Source of the DNA: Sediminispirochaeta bajacaliforniensis DSM 16054
GTDB lineage: Bacteria > Spirochaetota > Spirochaetia > DSM-16054 > Sediminispirochaetaceae
Reading direction: 5' to 3'
DNA: 64,000 nt
NCBI RefSeq assembly: GCF_000378205.1
Contig: NZ_KB899425.1
Location: 16,865-80,864, forward strand
Every line of letters begins with the position of its first letter. The stretch's first letter is position 1. The position numbers were made by a program, and so were the translations under genes. Positions 53,942 through 63,215 of the stretch are shown here, piece by piece. A model generated the notes under the pieces. It was not told where the DNA came from and did not search any database. It was given only the letters and a program-made list of their open reading frames with translations.

Positions 53942-54580
53942 ATGCTGCGTATACTGATAGCAGACGACCACCCGGTACTGCGCCGGGGGCTTATTCAGCT
54001 CATGGAAGAATCCCTCTCGATTTCCGAGATATACGAAACCGGGAACGGTTGCGATGTGCTTCCCATGTTGCGAAAAAACTCCGTTGATGTTGTGGTCCTG
54101 GATATAAGCCTGCCTGACAAGGATGGCATGATTGTCCTGGCGGGGGTGAAGCAGGAGTTCCCAGACTTGCCTGTACTGATGTTGAGCATACAGCCGGAGA
54201 CACAGTACGCAGCCCGGGCCCTGAGACTTGGCGCGGCGGGCTGTCTGAATAAAGCGATAGCACCGGAAGAGCTTGTCCGGGCACTGCGCCAGGTGGCACG
54301 AGGGGAACATTATATGAACGAAACGACCTCCAGTATTCTGCTGGAGACCATTCGGCATCCCGGTGCTGCCCTGCCTCATGAACTCCTGTCCGAGCGGGAA
54401 ACCCAGGTCATGCTCTCCATAGCGTCGGGAATGACCCTCTCGGAGATTGCCGACGAACTCTGCATAAGCGTTAAAACTGTAAGCACCTACCGCAGCCGAC
54501 TGCTGGAGAAGATGAACCTGAAAAACAACGCCCAGCTTACCCAGTATGTCTACAAGCACAAACTGATGCCCATGGGCTGA
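53942..54580 (+). CDS. NarL/LuxR-type response regulator
   Basis: 212 residues. Receiver domain with the acid pocket at ADDHP (7-11) and phospho-acceptor Asp54 (VVLDISLPDKDG), and a C-terminal LuxR helix-turn-helix: LSERETQVMLSIASGMTLSEIADELCISVKTVSTYRSRLLEKM. It starts 4 bases after the sensor kinase stop and is the natural partner of that HisKA_3 kinase. An inverted repeat directly after the stop, before citC, is a candidate binding site. Confidence 0.95.
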   Translation: MLRILIADDHPVLRRGLIQLMEESLSISEIYETGNGCDVLPMLRKNSVDVVVLDISLPDKDGMIVLAGVKQEFPDLPVLMLSIQPETQYAARALRLGAAGCLNKAIAPEELVRALRQVARGEHYMNETTSSILLETIRHPGAALPHELLSERETQVMLSIASGMTLSEIADELCISVKTVSTYRSRLLEKMNLKNNAQLTQYVYKHKLMPMG

Positions 54581-54598
54581 TGTAGGAAAAATCCTACA
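54581..54598. promoter_or_regulatory. Inverted repeat before the citrate genes
   Basis: TGTAGGA, AAAA, TCCTACA: a perfect 7-bp inverted repeat starting directly after the regulator stop codon, 56 bases upstream of citC. With no T-run it is more like a regulator-binding site than a terminator. Binding by the response regulator is inference. Confidence 0.5.
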
Positions 54599-54654
54599 GA
54601 GAAATCAAAGATACTCTTACTTACAGCTGGAATTTCATAGCCCACACTGTGTCC

Positions 54655-55695
54655 ATGGATTGGGGAGCAAATGTGATTGTCCGGAGCTTGTCGCCCCGGG
54701 TTCCGTCGGAGCGGGAACAGGTTATAGGGTTTCTGTCTCGTTACGGCCTCGACTATGAGGATGATATTGAATATTCCATCGGTATCTTCAGCAGTGAGAC
54801 CATGGTGGCCACCGGCTCCCTTTCCGGAAAGGTTGTAAAAGGTGTCGTCGTCCATGAAGGGTACCGGGGTGAAAATCTTACCGCCAAAGTCCTGACCTAT
54901 CTTAAAATCCTGGCCCATAACCAGGGCATCGATTCTCTGTTTATCTACACACTGCCGCAGAACAGGGCGCATTTCAACGCCCTCGGCTATACCGAAATTG
55001 CCTCCACCGAGGATGTCCTCCTTTTGGAAGATAACAGCCGTAACTTCAGTCTGTTTCTTTCCGGACTCTCCAGGCTCAATCCCATGGGCCTGCCCGCGGC
55101 ATCTCTGGTAATGAACTGCAACCCCTTTACCCTTGGACACCGTTATCTGGTGGAACGGGCTGCCGGAGAAAATCCCCTGGTTCTTTTATTTGTTGTCCAG
55201 GAGGACCGCTCGGTATTTCCCTTCGACGTCCGGAGAAAGCTAATTGAAGAGGGGGTTCGGGACCTTGAGAATGTACGGGTAATCCCCGGTGGGGACTATA
55301 TTATCTCAAGCGCCACATTCCCAAGCTACTTTATCAAGGACAAGGGGAAGATTGTCGATACCCATACCCGTCTGGACCTGACAATCTTTGGGGCGCATAT
55401 CGCTCCTGCCGCCGGAATCCGGCGCCGCTATGTTGGTCAGGAACCCTTCTGTCCGGTAACCAAGCGCTACAACCAGAGTATGCACGAAATCCTGCCGGAA
55501 TACGGTCTCGATGTCGTGGAGATTGAGCGTCGGGAATCTGACAATACGGTCATCAGCGCATCCGAGGTCCGGCGCCTCATTGCTGCTGGCAAAACCGAAG
55601 AGACGGCGAAAATCGTGCCTCCCAGTACATACAAATACCTTACTTCCGCAGAAGCGGAGGATATCCGCAGCGAAATTCAAGGAGGATCTGCATGA
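54655..55695 (+). CDS. citC: [Citrate (pro-3S)-lyase] ligase
   Basis: 346 residues from ATG 54655 (a GTG 6 bases upstream is also possible; no clear ribosome-binding site). The N-terminal part is GNAT-like, and the C-terminal nucleotidyltransferase domain opens at about 150 with MNCNPFTLGHRYLVE (the HxGH-type motif) and ends with VISASEVRRLIAAG. CitC uses ATP and acetate to acetylate the thiol of the CitD prosthetic group and so activates citrate lyase. citD starts inside its stop (4-base overlap). First gene of citC-D-E-F. Confidence 0.93.
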   Translation: MDWGANVIVRSLSPRVPSEREQVIGFLSRYGLDYEDDIEYSIGIFSSETMVATGSLSGKVVKGVVVHEGYRGENLTAKVLTYLKILAHNQGIDSLFIYTLPQNRAHFNALGYTEIASTEDVLLLEDNSRNFSLFLSGLSRLNPMGLPAASLVMNCNPFTLGHRYLVERAAGENPLVLLFVVQEDRSVFPFDVRRKLIEEGVRDLENVRVIPGGDYIISSATFPSYFIKDKGKIVDTHTRLDLTIFGAHIAPAAGIRRRYVGQEPFCPVTKRYNQSMHEILPEYGLDVVEIERRESDNTVISASEVRRLIAAGKTEETAKIVPPSTYKYLTSAEAEDIRSEIQGGSA

Positions 55696-55982
55696 AGATC
55701 ACCCAAAAAGGCATTGCCGGGACTCTGGAGTCCAGCGATGTTCTTATTACTGTCAGTCCACCCACGGATCCGGGCATAAAGATCGAGCTGGAAAGCATCG
55801 TAAAAAAACAGTTTGGAAACCGGATTATAGCCGTAGTCAACGAAGTCCTGGAAGGGTTTGGGATAAAGGATGTTCATGTAACCCTTCAGGACAAGGGTGC
55901 CCTGGACTGTACCGTCAGGGCCCGCCTGGAAGCGGCAGTCTATCGTGCCGCGGGCATAAGCCAGATACGGTGGAGACGTTGA
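55692..55982 (+). CDS. citD: Citrate lyase acyl carrier protein (gamma)
   Basis: 96 residues. The attachment serine is Ser14 in GTLESSDV, the same place as in enteric CitD; there it carries the phosphoribosyl-dephospho-CoA arm made by CitG and CitX. RARLEAAVYRA marks the C-terminus. Start overlaps citC, with GGAGG 6 bases upstream, and citE starts 4 bases after the stop. Confidence 0.95.
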   Translation: MKITQKGIAGTLESSDVLITVSPPTDPGIKIELESIVKKQFGNRIIAVVNEVLEGFGIKDVHVTLQDKGALDCTVRARLEAAVYRAAGISQIRWRR

Positions 55983-55986
55983 ACCC

Positions 55987-56883
55987 ATGAAACTACGAAG
56001 AACCATGCTGTACGTTCCCGGTGGCAATGCCGCCATGGTCAAGGATGCCCACATATACCGTTCCGACGCGATAATGTTCGATCTGGAAGATTCCATCGCC
56101 GTAAACGAAAAAGAAAGCGCCAGGCTCCTTGTTTTCCATGCCTTGCGGACCCTGAGCTACGAAGGCACAGAAACGGTGGTAAGGATCAACGGCCTGGATT
56201 CCCCCTACGGCCGGGACGACATTAAAGCCATGGTAAACGCTGGACCTGATATAATCCGGCTTCCCAAGACCGAGACAGCCCAGGATATTCAGGATGTGGA
56301 GGAGCTCATCAGGAAGGAAGAGGCGGCCGCTGGTCTTGAAGAGGGGAGCATCGCCCTGATGGCCGCCATCGAAAGTCCCCTGGGAATCCTTAACGCCTAC
56401 CAGATAGCCACCGCAAGTTCCCGGCTTATAGGCATTGCCTTTGGAGCAGAGGACTATGTTACCAACATGAAGACCTCGAGGAGCCGGGCGGGTTCGGAGA
56501 TCTTTTATGCCCGTTCCGCCCTGGTAACTGCTGCCCGGGCCGCGGGAATCTACGCCCTGGATACGGTATTTTCTGACCTGAACGATGAGGAAGGCTTTGT
56601 GGAAGAGGTCCGCATGGCCAAACAGCTCGGATTCGACGGCAAGTCCATCATATCTCCCCGGCAGATCCGGCCGGTCCACGATGTTTTCGCCCCCACTGAG
56701 GCGGAAGTGGAGGCCGCCCTCCGGGTCATGCGCGGCATTGCGGAGGCGAAGAAGCGCAACACGGGTGTTATTACCGTGGACGGCAAGATGGTGGACAAGC
56801 CCATGGTCGAACGGGCCGAACGGGTAATCGAAATGGCCAAGGCTTCGGGCCAGCGTATCCCCGAGGAGGAGTTACATGTCTGA
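55987..56883 (+). CDS. citE: Citrate lyase beta subunit
   Basis: 298 residues, TIM-barrel lyase: MLYVPGGNAAMVKDAHIY, DSIMFDLEDSIAVNEK-like acid (DLEDS near 36), TVVRINGLDSPYG and AFGAEDYVTNM are the family motifs. It cleaves citryl-thioester on CitD into oxaloacetate and acetyl-CitD. Its end overlaps citF by 8 bases, so the subunits are coupled in translation. Confidence 0.95.
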   Translation: MKLRRTMLYVPGGNAAMVKDAHIYRSDAIMFDLEDSIAVNEKESARLLVFHALRTLSYEGTETVVRINGLDSPYGRDDIKAMVNAGPDIIRLPKTETAQDIQDVEELIRKEEAAAGLEEGSIALMAAIESPLGILNAYQIATASSRLIGIAFGAEDYVTNMKTSRSRAGSEIFYARSALVTAARAAGIYALDTVFSDLNDEEGFVEEVRMAKQLGFDGKSIISPRQIRPVHDVFAPTEAEVEAALRVMRGIAEAKKRNTGVITVDGKMVDKPMVERAERVIEMAKASGQRIPEEELHV

Positions 56884-58414
56884 GAACGCGATTGGCCGGG
56901 AAATCCGGGATTCAATACCCGGCTACGAAAAGCTGAAACCCTTCCAGGGCGCCTTTGCAAATACCCCGCTGGTGCGTCAGGAGAAAGGAAATCGCAACCT
57001 TCCCCGGCTGAATAAGCTGCTGGATACGGTGGAGCAGGCAGTTTTGAAAACTGGACTCAAGGACGGCATGACGATCTCTTTCCATCACCATTTCCGCAAC
57101 GGCGACAAGGTCGTTAACATGGTAATGGATGTCATTGCCAACCTGGGGATAAAAAACCTGACCCTGGCAAGTTCTTCCCTGACGACGATCCATGACGAAC
57201 TGCTTCCGCACATAAAAAAGGGGGTGATCGGCCGCATCATAACCAGCGGGCTCAGGAGTAAGCTCGGGGAGCAGATCTCCGCGGGAATCATGGATGTACC
57301 GGTCTTGTTTCATTCCCACGGCGGTCGAGCCAGGGCCGTGGAGACGGGACAGATAAAGATTGATGTCGCATTTTTGGGGGTACCATCCAGCGATGTATAT
57401 GGAAATGCCAACGGCTTTACCGGGTCCTCCGCCTGCGGTTCCCTGGGCTATGCGATTGTTGACGCCAAGCATGCTTCCAGGGTCGTACTTATCACGGACA
57501 ATCTTGTCGAATACCCGAACACCCCCTTCAGTATCGACCAGGATCTGGTGGATCACATCGTTGTCGTAGATTCCGTGGGGGACTCAAGCCGTATAGCCAC
57601 TGGGGCAACCCGTATAACCAGTAACCCCAAGGACCTCCTGATTGCCCAAAACGCCGCGGATGTAATCGCCTATTCTCCCTATTTTGAGGATGGTTTCTCC
57701 CTTCAGACTGGTTCCGGCGGCGCCTCCCTGGCGACGACTCGCTACCTTGCGGATTACATGCGAAGGCGCGGGGTTATCTGCAGTTGGGCCCTTGGGGGAA
57801 TAACCAGCCAGATAGTCAAGATGCATCAGGAGGGGCTTATAAAGAGGATGCTGGATGTCCAGAGTTTTGATCTGGATGCCGTGAACTCCATCGCCGTGAA
57901 CCCCATGCACACGGAGATTGATGCCTCTTATTACGCGAATCCTCTGAACAAGGGCTGCGCAGTAAACAAACTAAATGTTGTCGTCCTCAGTGCGCTGGAG
58001 ATCGATACCAACTTCAACGTTAACGTGCTTACCGGTTCCGACGGAATAATCATGGGGGCCTCCGGCGGTCATTCCGATACCGCCATCGGTTCCGGCCTTT
58101 CAGTGGTGGTCGCCCCCCTGATCCGGGGAAGGATCTCCAGTGTTGTAGACAGGGTCCTGACTGTTGTTACCCCCGGAGAGAGTGTGGATATCCTGGTTAC
58201 CGACAGGGGGATAGCCATCAATCCCCGGCGAAAGGACCTGATTGGCTATTTTCACGGCAGCAAGCTGCCTCTTTACACCATTCAGGAACTGAAAGAGCGG
58301 GCCGAACGGGTGGTGGGGACCCCGGAACCCATCAAATTCGGCGACAGGATTGTGGGGCTCGTGGAATATCGTGACGGAACAATTATCGATGTTATCCGTA
58401 ACGTCGCGGATTAA
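56876..58414 (+). CDS. citF: Citrate lyase alpha subunit
   Basis: 512 residues. CoA-transferase-like enzyme: ISFHHHFRNGDKVVNMVM near 65, HSHGGRARAVETG, LGVPSSDVYGNANGF, and the late GASGGHSDTAIGSGLSVVVAPL match CitF. It swaps acetate for citrate on the CitD thioester. With CitD and CitE it forms the lyase. Length is normal (about 500-510). Confidence 0.96.
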   Translation: MSENAIGREIRDSIPGYEKLKPFQGAFANTPLVRQEKGNRNLPRLNKLLDTVEQAVLKTGLKDGMTISFHHHFRNGDKVVNMVMDVIANLGIKNLTLASSSLTTIHDELLPHIKKGVIGRIITSGLRSKLGEQISAGIMDVPVLFHSHGGRARAVETGQIKIDVAFLGVPSSDVYGNANGFTGSSACGSLGYAIVDAKHASRVVLITDNLVEYPNTPFSIDQDLVDHIVVVDSVGDSSRIATGATRITSNPKDLLIAQNAADVIAYSPYFEDGFSLQTGSGGASLATTRYLADYMRRRGVICSWALGGITSQIVKMHQEGLIKRMLDVQSFDLDAVNSIAVNPMHTEIDASYYANPLNKGCAVNKLNVVVLSALEIDTNFNVNVLTGSDGIIMGASGGHSDTAIGSGLSVVVAPLIRGRISSVVDRVLTVVTPGESVDILVTDRGIAINPRRKDLIGYFHGSKLPLYTIQELKERAERVVGTPEPIKFGDRIVGLVEYRDGTIIDVIRNVAD

Positions 58415-58424
58415 TTCTTGTGTA

Positions 58425-58445
58425 TACGCGCAGCCTGGGTGCGTA
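58425..58445 (+). repeat. Small inverted repeat between citF and tctC
   Basis: TACGC (58425-58429) pairs with GCGTA (58441-58445), six A follow. It is a weak hairpin; it may help separate lyase and transporter messages. A GGAGT lies before the tctC start. Confidence 0.3.
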
Positions 58446-58469
58446 AAAAATACCCAATAAGGAGTCTGT

Positions 58470-59474
58470 ATGAAAAAATCATTTGTAAGCTTGCTGGTTC
58501 TTGCTATCTGTTTTGCTCTGGCAGCCCCGATCTTTGCCGAAGGGCAGAGGGAAGGCGGAGATGTTCAGTATCCCAAAGGGGCCCTGGATTTCGTTGCCCC
58601 CTCAGGTGCCGGTGGTGGATGGGACCTGACTATCCGTACCGTTGCCAAGGTTCTGAAGGATACGGGTTTGGTAAAAGTTCCCATGCCTGTCCGTAACAAC
58701 CCGGGTGCCGGCGGGGCGGTACATCTTGCAAGCCTTCAGGAAAAACCCAAGGCGGACAACATCATTACTGTGTATTCTCCTCCTCTCATTCTTACCAAGC
58801 TTTCCGGTTCAACAGACCTTAACTATGAAAATGTGACTCCCCTGGCCAACCTGATTGCGGACTATGCGGTATTCGTTGTTAAAGCGGATTCCAAGTACAA
58901 CAGCATCATGGATGTTATGAATGCCCTGAAAAAGGATCCCAAAAGCGTAAAGATCGGCGGTACCTCCTCCGCGGGTTCCATGGACCATATCCAGTTTCTG
59001 ATTATGGCAAGAGCGGCGGGAGTAAAGAACCTGCGGCAGATCGACTATGTCAATTTCAACGATTCCGGCGCAGCTCAGGTTATGGGCGGTCATATCGATC
59101 TCTTTTCCACTGGTTTGTCCGAAGTCCGTGGTCTTATCGAGAGCGGAGATCTCAAGGCCCTGGCCCAGACTGCTGACCACAGGGTCGGAGAAGGGGTTGT
59201 GGCCGCAATCCCTACCTGCATGGAAGCCGGAATTCCGGAAACCTTCGTAAATTGGCGTGGTCTCTTCGGGCCTCCCGAAATGCCCCAGTATGCCGTTGAT
59301 TTCTGGGAAGACACCCTGAATCAGATGGTCAAAACCGAAGAGTGGAAGCAGGCAATGATCAAGAACGGCTGGGACGATTACTACTTGGAAGGTCCCGAGT
59401 ATCTTGAGTTCCTGAAAAGGGTAGACCAGTCATACCGCGGCATTCTTGATGAAATAGGTATGCTCGCCGACTGA
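58470..59474 (+). CDS. tctC: Tripartite tricarboxylate transporter binding protein
   Basis: 334 residues with a signal peptide cleaved near IFAEGQ (about 24). The TctC/Bug fold begins with KGALDFVAPSGAGGGWDLTIR, which is the ligand-binding loop. It captures citrate or a like acid in the periplasm for TctA/TctB. A perfect hairpin follows the gene, as after the sugar binding-protein gene in this window. Confidence 0.93.
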   Translation: MKKSFVSLLVLAICFALAAPIFAEGQREGGDVQYPKGALDFVAPSGAGGGWDLTIRTVAKVLKDTGLVKVPMPVRNNPGAGGAVHLASLQEKPKADNIITVYSPPLILTKLSGSTDLNYENVTPLANLIADYAVFVVKADSKYNSIMDVMNALKKDPKSVKIGGTSSAGSMDHIQFLIMARAAGVKNLRQIDYVNFNDSGAAQVMGGHIDLFSTGLSEVRGLIESGDLKALAQTADHRVGEGVVAAIPTCMEAGIPETFVNWRGLFGPPEMPQYAVDFWEDTLNQMVKTEEWKQAMIKNGWDDYYLEGPEYLEFLKRVDQSYRGILDEIGMLAD

Positions 59475-59492
59475 TCCTTTCCAGTGCAATCC

Positions 59493-59526
59493 TGCGGAGC
59501 GGCCCGTGGAGAGGATCCGCTCCGCA
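59493..59526 (+). terminator. Intercistronic stem-loop after tctC
   Basis: TGCGGAGCGG (59493-59502) pairs perfectly with CCGCTCCGCA (59517-59526) around a 14-base loop. Only CTTTCTT follows. It likely allows more binding protein than membrane subunits. Confidence 0.75.
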
Positions 59527-59545
59527 CTTTCTTGTGAGGAAAACA

Positions 59546-60010
59546 ATGAATATGACACTGATTTCCGGAACAATCTCCTTTGTCATTGGAGCTGTTGTAA
59601 CCTGGATGAGTCTGAAACTGCCCGAAGCAAGTGTTGGTATTCCCCATGCGCCCAAGGTTTTTCCCGCGGGGCTTGGGATCCTGATGGTGATCTGTTCCGC
59701 ATATCTTCTCCTGCGGGAGTCTGTCCGGATAAGGAAAAATGGAAAAACCGAACACGAACCCAGGAATCCCTTTCTGTCGAAGATAGTATGTACCTGTATC
59801 TTCGGGGTCCTCTACGCCCTGCTGTTCAAACCCCTGGGGTATGTACTTTCCACCTTCCTTTTTCTGGAGCTTGAGTTGTTCCTGTTCAACGGAGCAGCCA
59901 AATGGAAGATTAATACGGTGGTTTCACTCACCTTCAGTCTTTTCATCTATCTGTTGTTTGCCAAGACTCTGGGGGTTTATCTTCCGCAAACACCGATCAT
60001 CTGGTTTTAG
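59546..60010 (+). CDS. tctB: Tripartite tricarboxylate transporter small membrane subunit
   Basis: 154 residues from ATG 59546 (GTGAGGAAAA just upstream). Four hydrophobic segments, with LPEASVGIPHAPKVFPAGLGILM after the first, typical of TctB. It forms the small integral part of the secondary transporter with TctA. It lies 9 bases before tctA. Confidence 0.9.
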   Translation: MNMTLISGTISFVIGAVVTWMSLKLPEASVGIPHAPKVFPAGLGILMVICSAYLLLRESVRIRKNGKTEHEPRNPFLSKIVCTCIFGVLYALLFKPLGYVLSTFLFLELELFLFNGAAKWKINTVVSLTFSLFIYLLFAKTLGVYLPQTPIIWF

Positions 60011-60019
60011 GAGTTCACC

Positions 60020-61525
60020 ATGGAAACACTGAATTTTCTGGTCCAGGGACTGGGCATTGCGATACAGCCGCTGAACATACTGTGGGTCACCATCGGTGGA
60101 ATCCTCGGAACGATCATCGGTATGCTTCCTGGCCTCGGACCCGCCACTGGAGTGGCAGTCCTTTTGCCTCTGACATTTGTTATGGGGCCCACGGCGTCCC
60201 TGATTACCATGGCAGGTGTCTACTACGGCGCCATGTACGGGGGGTCCAGGGCCTCAATCCTGATCAATACCCCCGGAGACGGGGCCGCAGTGGCTGCTAC
60301 CTTCGACGGTTATCCCATGACTCTAAAAGGTGAGGCGGAAGCAGCCCTGGCCATATCCGCCATTGCATCCTTTATCGGCGGGGTAATAGCAACGATCCTT
60401 ATGGTGGCGGTTGCGCTTCCGGTGGCCCGCTTCGCCCTGAAATTCGGTCCTGCCGAATACTTCATGCTCTTTGTCTTTGCCCTTTCGGCTACCGCTTCCA
60501 TGGGTAAGGGAGACAGCCTGAAGGGTTTTATTGCCACCCTGCTGGGATTAATGATTGCCACCATCGGCATCGACGGGCAATCCGGAATCAAGCGCTTTAC
60601 CTTCGGCATCCTGCAATTGGAAGCGGGAATTGATTTCCTGGTCGTAATCATCGCCGTCTTCGCCTTGGGTGAAGTCTTCAAAAGCTTCCGGAACATAGCG
60701 GAGGGGCATAAAAAGACCCAGACCCAATTTGGAAAGATCTGGATAAGCTTGGCTCAGTGGAAACGCTGTATGTGGCCCATTCTGCGTTCCTCGCCCTTCG
60801 GCTTCTTTATTGGAGCCCTGCCTGGGGCCGGAGGAACCATGGCTTCACTGCTCTCCTATAATAACGAAAGAAATCTCTCTGACCATCCGGAAGAGTTCGG
60901 CAAAGGGGCCATCGAAGGGGTCGCCGCACCGGAGTCCGCCAATAACGCTGCATCAGTGGGAGCAATGATTCCGATGCTGACTTTAGGGATACCGGGATCA
61001 GGGACCACCGCGGTCATGATGGGCGCCCTTCTTATGCTTGGACTTCAGCCGGGGCCCATGCTGTTCCAGCAGCAGTCCACCATTGTCTGGGCCCTCATCG
61101 CAAGCATGTTTGTGGGAAACATCATTCTTGCCATTATAAACATTCCCATGGCAGGCGCTCTGGTTCGGGTGCTGTCGGTTCCTCCGAAGATCCTCTATCC
61201 CATAGTGCTTGGTCTTGCCTTTGTGGGCACCTATGCCATCAGTTATAGCGTGATTGACTTTTACCTACTTATAATTTTCGGTGTAGTGGGATACTTTCTG
61301 TCAGCAGCCAAAGTTCCGGCAACGCCTCTGATTCTGGCGGTGATAATTGGAAACGATATGGAGCAGTCCTTCCGTCAGGCCTTTGTTATATCCGACGGCA
61401 GCCTTAAAATTTTCTTTGCATCTCCCCTCTGTATCGTGCTGTTCGTTCTGACCATTATCTCTATTGTGGGGCCGGTGGTACGTGATTTTATCGTTAAAAG
61501 AAAGAACATCACTGCAAAAACCTGA
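60020..61525 (+). CDS. tctA: Tripartite tricarboxylate transporter large membrane subunit
   Basis: 501 residues, about 12 helices. TctA signatures: [19 protein letters not shown] (about 29-47), [15 protein letters not shown], then [18 protein letters not shown] and the conserved [20 protein letters not shown] and [18 protein letters not shown]. It is the ion-coupled channel subunit. Its 3' end overlaps the citG reading frame, which starts inside it. Confidence 0.96.
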   Translation: METLNFLVQGLGIAIQPLNILWVTIGGILGTIIGMLPGLGPATGVAVLLPLTFVMGPTASLITMAGVYYGAMYGGSRASILINTPGDGAAVAATFDGYPMTLKGEAEAALAISAIASFIGGVIATILMVAVALPVARFALKFGPAEYFMLFVFALSATASMGKGDSLKGFIATLLGLMIATIGIDGQSGIKRFTFGILQLEAGIDFLVVIIAVFALGEVFKSFRNIAEGHKKTQTQFGKIWISLAQWKRCMWPILRSSPFGFFIGALPGAGGTMASLLSYNNERNLSDHPEEFGKGAIEGVAAPESANNAASVGAMIPMLTLGIPGSGTTAVMMGALLMLGLQPGPMLFQQQSTIVWALIASMFVGNIILAIINIPMAGALVRVLSVPPKILYPIVLGLAFVGTYAISYSVIDFYLLIIFGVVGYFLSAAKVPATPLILAVIIGNDMEQSFRQAFVISDGSLKIFFASPLCIVLFVLTIISIVGPVVRDFIVKRKNITAKT

Positions 61526-62423
61526 GCCTGATTACCTTTCCCGGCCCTGTTCGGACCGGGACAAGGCCCTCTCTTTAATACTTTCTTCAAAGGCGCGGCG
61601 GGCAATGTATCAGGAACTCGATACAACGCCGAAGCCCGGGCTGGTTGACAGGCTTGATAAAGGTGCCCATACGGATATGGATTACGCTTGCTTTCGCCGA
61701 AGCATTGATGCGGTGGCTCCCTTTTTTCCCTCCGTCGCACTGCAGGCGGTGGGAAAATATCCGGATGCTGTTCTGTGGCGGGAGGTCCGAAAGACCGGAC
61801 TCGAGGCTGAAGCTGCAATGTTCGCCGCCACCCGGGGGGTGAATACCCACAAGGGACAGATTTTTGTGTTGATGCTCCTGGTCGCCGCTGCTGTGTCGGA
61901 GGGGGCTTCCGGTATTCCGGGCCTTCGGGAGGGAACCCGAAGCATGGTCCGGGGTATAGTGGCGCAGGAGCTGGTCTTCGGGCTGGAGAAGAAAACGGAA
62001 CTCAGTCATGGTGAAAGGCTTTTTCTCTCCCATGGCCTCACCGGGATCCGCGGTGAGGCGGAAGCCGGCTTTCCTGCAATTTTCGAATGCGGTCTGCCGG
62101 TCTATACCGCTATGCTCAGCAGAGGCTATTCCGTAAACGACGCATCCCTGCAGTCCCTGCTTGCCATAATGTGCAGTGTCGAGGATACGACAGTCGTACA
62201 CCGGGGGGGCCTCGAAGCCCTGAGATTCATGCGGACCTCGAGCCTCGCGGCACTTGCTCTCGGTGGCGTACGTACAGCATCAGGAAAAGCTTACGTATCA
62301 ACCATGAATAGGGAGTTCATCCATCGTAAGATTAGCCCCGGAGGGTGTGCAGATCTTCTGGCAGGAACCATTTTTGTCTATGAAGCAGGCCTTCCTGCAG
62401 CTTTGAATAGTACGGCGTTATGA
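61482..62423 (+). CDS. citG: Triphosphoribosyl-dephospho-CoA synthase
   Basis: About 313 residues. The family start ELDTTPKPGLVDRLDKGAHTDMD (about 45-67) is clear, followed by TRGVNTHKGQIFVL and LSHGLTGIRGEAEAGFP, then SVEDTTVVHRGG and SPGGCADLLAGT. CitG makes the precursor of the CitD prosthetic group from ATP and dephospho-CoA. The start is uncertain: the frame is open from a TTG at 61464, and a GTG at 61482 is preferred; the first ATG (61606) would cut the domain. It overlaps tctA by about 44 bases. No CitX domain is attached. Confidence 0.9.
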   Translation: MILSLKERTSLQKPEPDYLSRPCSDRDKALSLILSSKARRAMYQELDTTPKPGLVDRLDKGAHTDMDYACFRRSIDAVAPFFPSVALQAVGKYPDAVLWREVRKTGLEAEAAMFAATRGVNTHKGQIFVLMLLVAAAVSEGASGIPGLREGTRSMVRGIVAQELVFGLEKKTELSHGERLFLSHGLTGIRGEAEAGFPAIFECGLPVYTAMLSRGYSVNDASLQSLLAIMCSVEDTTVVHRGGLEALRFMRTSSLAALALGGVRTASGKAYVSTMNREFIHRKISPGGCADLLAGTIFVYEAGLPAALNSTAL

Positions 62424-62517
62424 AGGGCCCCTTCACCTGAAAAACTGGCAATTTTGCGACAACCCTCGGAAAGCCTATGCAAGTGCAAGCTTCTATCCTC
62501 TCATTGAAACATCCAAA

Positions 62518-63081
62518 CTAAGCAGGTTGGATCCCTATGGATCTTCGACACGTGCTCTCAGGATGCATCACTGCAAAAACAGAGGACGATTGGCCCTGTT
62601 TTGTTACTATAGCTGAAAGGGCCTTCATTTCAGGGTATTCTTCTTTAACAATTTGAATTGCCTTGTCATTTCCATAAATCGACAAGTTCTTTCTTTGGTC
62701 TGGGTTCAAACTCCTCAATTTTTGCAATAAAATATTCCCTTTTCTTTCTGTTCGATAATCAACTTGAAAATCATGAAAAACCGCGAGGTTTTTGTCTTTT
62801 GTAACACGAATATCGAATCCAATGATATCGGCTCCATACTTAAAAGCCGCCTCCATAGAAGGAAGTGTATTGTCAATATAAGGATACTCTGGTGGATAAA
62901 TCACTTCAGCCGTATTTGTATCCCATTTTACCTTGGAGATATCAAAAGTCTGTGCCAATCCACGATGATCTAACAATTCAGTTTTTTCTGTACTCTTTAC
63001 AGGAAGAATTTGACAATTATTAACTACAACAAAAACAACTAAACACAAAACGATGAGAAATAAACTTCTTTTTCTTTTCAT
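62518..63081 (-). CDS. GDPD-like membrane-anchored protein, C-terminally truncated
   Basis: 187 residues. An N-terminal hydrophobic helix (about 6-22) is followed by the start of a glycerophosphodiester phosphodiesterase domain: LLDHRGLAQTF, IDNTLPSMEAAFKYGAD and DIRVTKDKNLAVFHD. The family usually has E-x-D after GAD; here it is GFD, so the first catalytic Glu is missing. Full GDPDs are near 240-300 residues; this one stops after about 150 residues of domain and its last 30 (from KQGQSSSVF) do not look related. It is probably a gene remnant. Start has AGGAGAG upstream. Confidence 0.6.
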   Translation of the reverse strand: MKRKRSLFLIVLCLVVFVVVNNCQILPVKSTEKTELLDHRGLAQTFDISKVKWDTNTAEVIYPPEYPYIDNTLPSMEAAFKYGADIIGFDIRVTKDKNLAVFHDFQVDYRTERKGNILLQKLRSLNPDQRKNLSIYGNDKAIQIVKEEYPEMKALSAIVTKQGQSSSVFAVMHPESTCRRSIGIQPA

Positions 63082-63215
63082 GTCTACTCTCCTTTCTGAG
63101 CATAGGAATATGATTTAGTTGTTTTCCACGCCGAAAGGTGCACAAACGTCTGACGAAAAGGCCTGGAATAAGATTTACATATAGCATCACGAGAATAAAA
63201 TGATGTGACCAAACC
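63082..63215. other. Short gap between two minus-strand genes
   Basis: 134 bases hold the GAAAGGAGAG ribosome-binding site of the GDPD-like gene at the left. I see no convincing promoter, hairpin or short frame in the rest. Confidence 0.3.
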
